A DNA stretch of 64,000 nucleotides, from the NCBI GenBank assembly GCA_030141605.1, contig JAQGDQ010000233.1:186001-250000 (forward strand), given 5' to 3'. This document shows, in pieces, positions 63,500 through 64,000 of the stretch (its first letter is position 1; each line of letters starts with the position of its first letter). The stretch is from Tubiluchus corallicola. Its lineage: Eukaryota; Priapulida; Priapulimorpha; Priapulimorphida; Tubiluchidae. The translations under genes and the position numbers were made by a program. Below the pieces are notes generated by a model. It searched no databases. It was not told the origin of the DNA and was given only the letters and a program-made list of their open reading frames with translations.

Positions 63500-63930
63500 T
63501 GTCAACATCCCCATGTAGCACTTGTGCCCCATTGCCTTGCGCCGCCGCATTGCATACTGAATGCAGTATACAGCAGGCTGGTACCAGGTACACAGGGAGG
63601 CAACACACAGTGATGTTGCACACAGCAAGGCGGTATGTACATTGCATCACGGCACATGTAGAGGCAGTATACACAGACATCAAGCGAGTGCGAGGGTCCC
63701 GCGTTCTGTATAATCACGATTTACCGGCTGCAGTGGTTTAGGTTTAATGGGCTTAATCACATACGTATAGCTGACTAGATGACCAATTGGTCTTTTGCTA
63801 CCCTTTCTCCTGCACTCTCCTAACTCTTTTCTTTATGCATAGCTTATGCTGATTAATTAATAATTACAGCAATTATGGTATATTTGTATTCTGGTGTAAA
63901 TGAGGAAATAAATAAAAACGTCTGTATCTA
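63500..63930 (+). mobile_element. LINE 3' end, same family as 5365-5550
   Basis: A GC-richer segment (63500-63741) is open for 80 codons and ends at TAG. It is followed by AGCTGACTAGATGACC (63769-63784), the perfect palindrome GACCAATTGGTC (63781-63792) and AATAAATAAAAA near 63907. The 3' part matches the minus-strand copy at 5.37-5.55 kb. That the open segment is the end of the LINE ORF is inferred from position only; it has no RT motif. Confidence 0.5.
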
Positions 63931-64000
63931 TGATTATACCGTACGTCTACGTATAACTATAAACGTAACGACGTATGATCATTATACAAAAAAATACGGT

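Overview
This window is nuclear DNA from an AT-rich, intron-rich animal, most likely a bilaterian invertebrate. The evidence is a cholecystokinin-type peptide GPCR, an SLC36 amino-acid transporter, a neuronal-type synaptobrevin and a zyxin/LPP-type three-LIM protein. All are split by GT-AG introns, with decayed LINE and DNA-transposon remains between and inside them. The sequence alone does not fix the phylum.

Layout: (1) 0-7.6 kb is repeat-rich. It has a broken LINE reverse transcriptase on the minus strand (2.9-5.1 kb), the 3' end of another LINE (5.37-5.55 kb) and a second RT relic (6.5-7.26 kb). (2) 7.66-9.92 kb, plus: the last two coding exons (TM3 to C-terminus) of a CCK/sulfakinin-type receptor; its upstream exons were not found. 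(3) 13.16-23.66 kb, minus: a complete ten-exon SLC36-type transporter of 481 aa whose exon phases all agree. (4) 23.7-36.9 kb: no recognised host gene. It holds duplicated repeats, a 6.5-kb structure bounded by ~0.7-kb inverted arms with a transposase-like remnant and two related minisatellites inside, and the divergent upstream flank of the next gene. (5) 36.9-44.8 kb, plus: a synaptobrevin/VAMP gene with two adjacent 79-nt versions of the central SNARE-motif exon, which look mutually exclusive. A separate first-exon-like ORF lies in its third recognised intron. (6) 50.06-61.23 kb, minus: a complete eight-exon LPP/zyxin-like gene of 411 aa, convergent with VAMP. (7) 61.4-64 kb: a decayed non-autonomous hAT element and, at the right edge, another copy of the LINE 3' end seen near 5.5 kb.

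The genes do not form an operon. They are independent housekeeping and neuronal genes: peptide signalling, H+-coupled amino-acid transport, vesicle fusion, and focal adhesion/actin. The most notable biology is the exon duplication in synaptobrevin. It preserves the SNARE zero-layer arginine but alters seven of 26 residues, and the reading frame forces the choice of exactly one copy.
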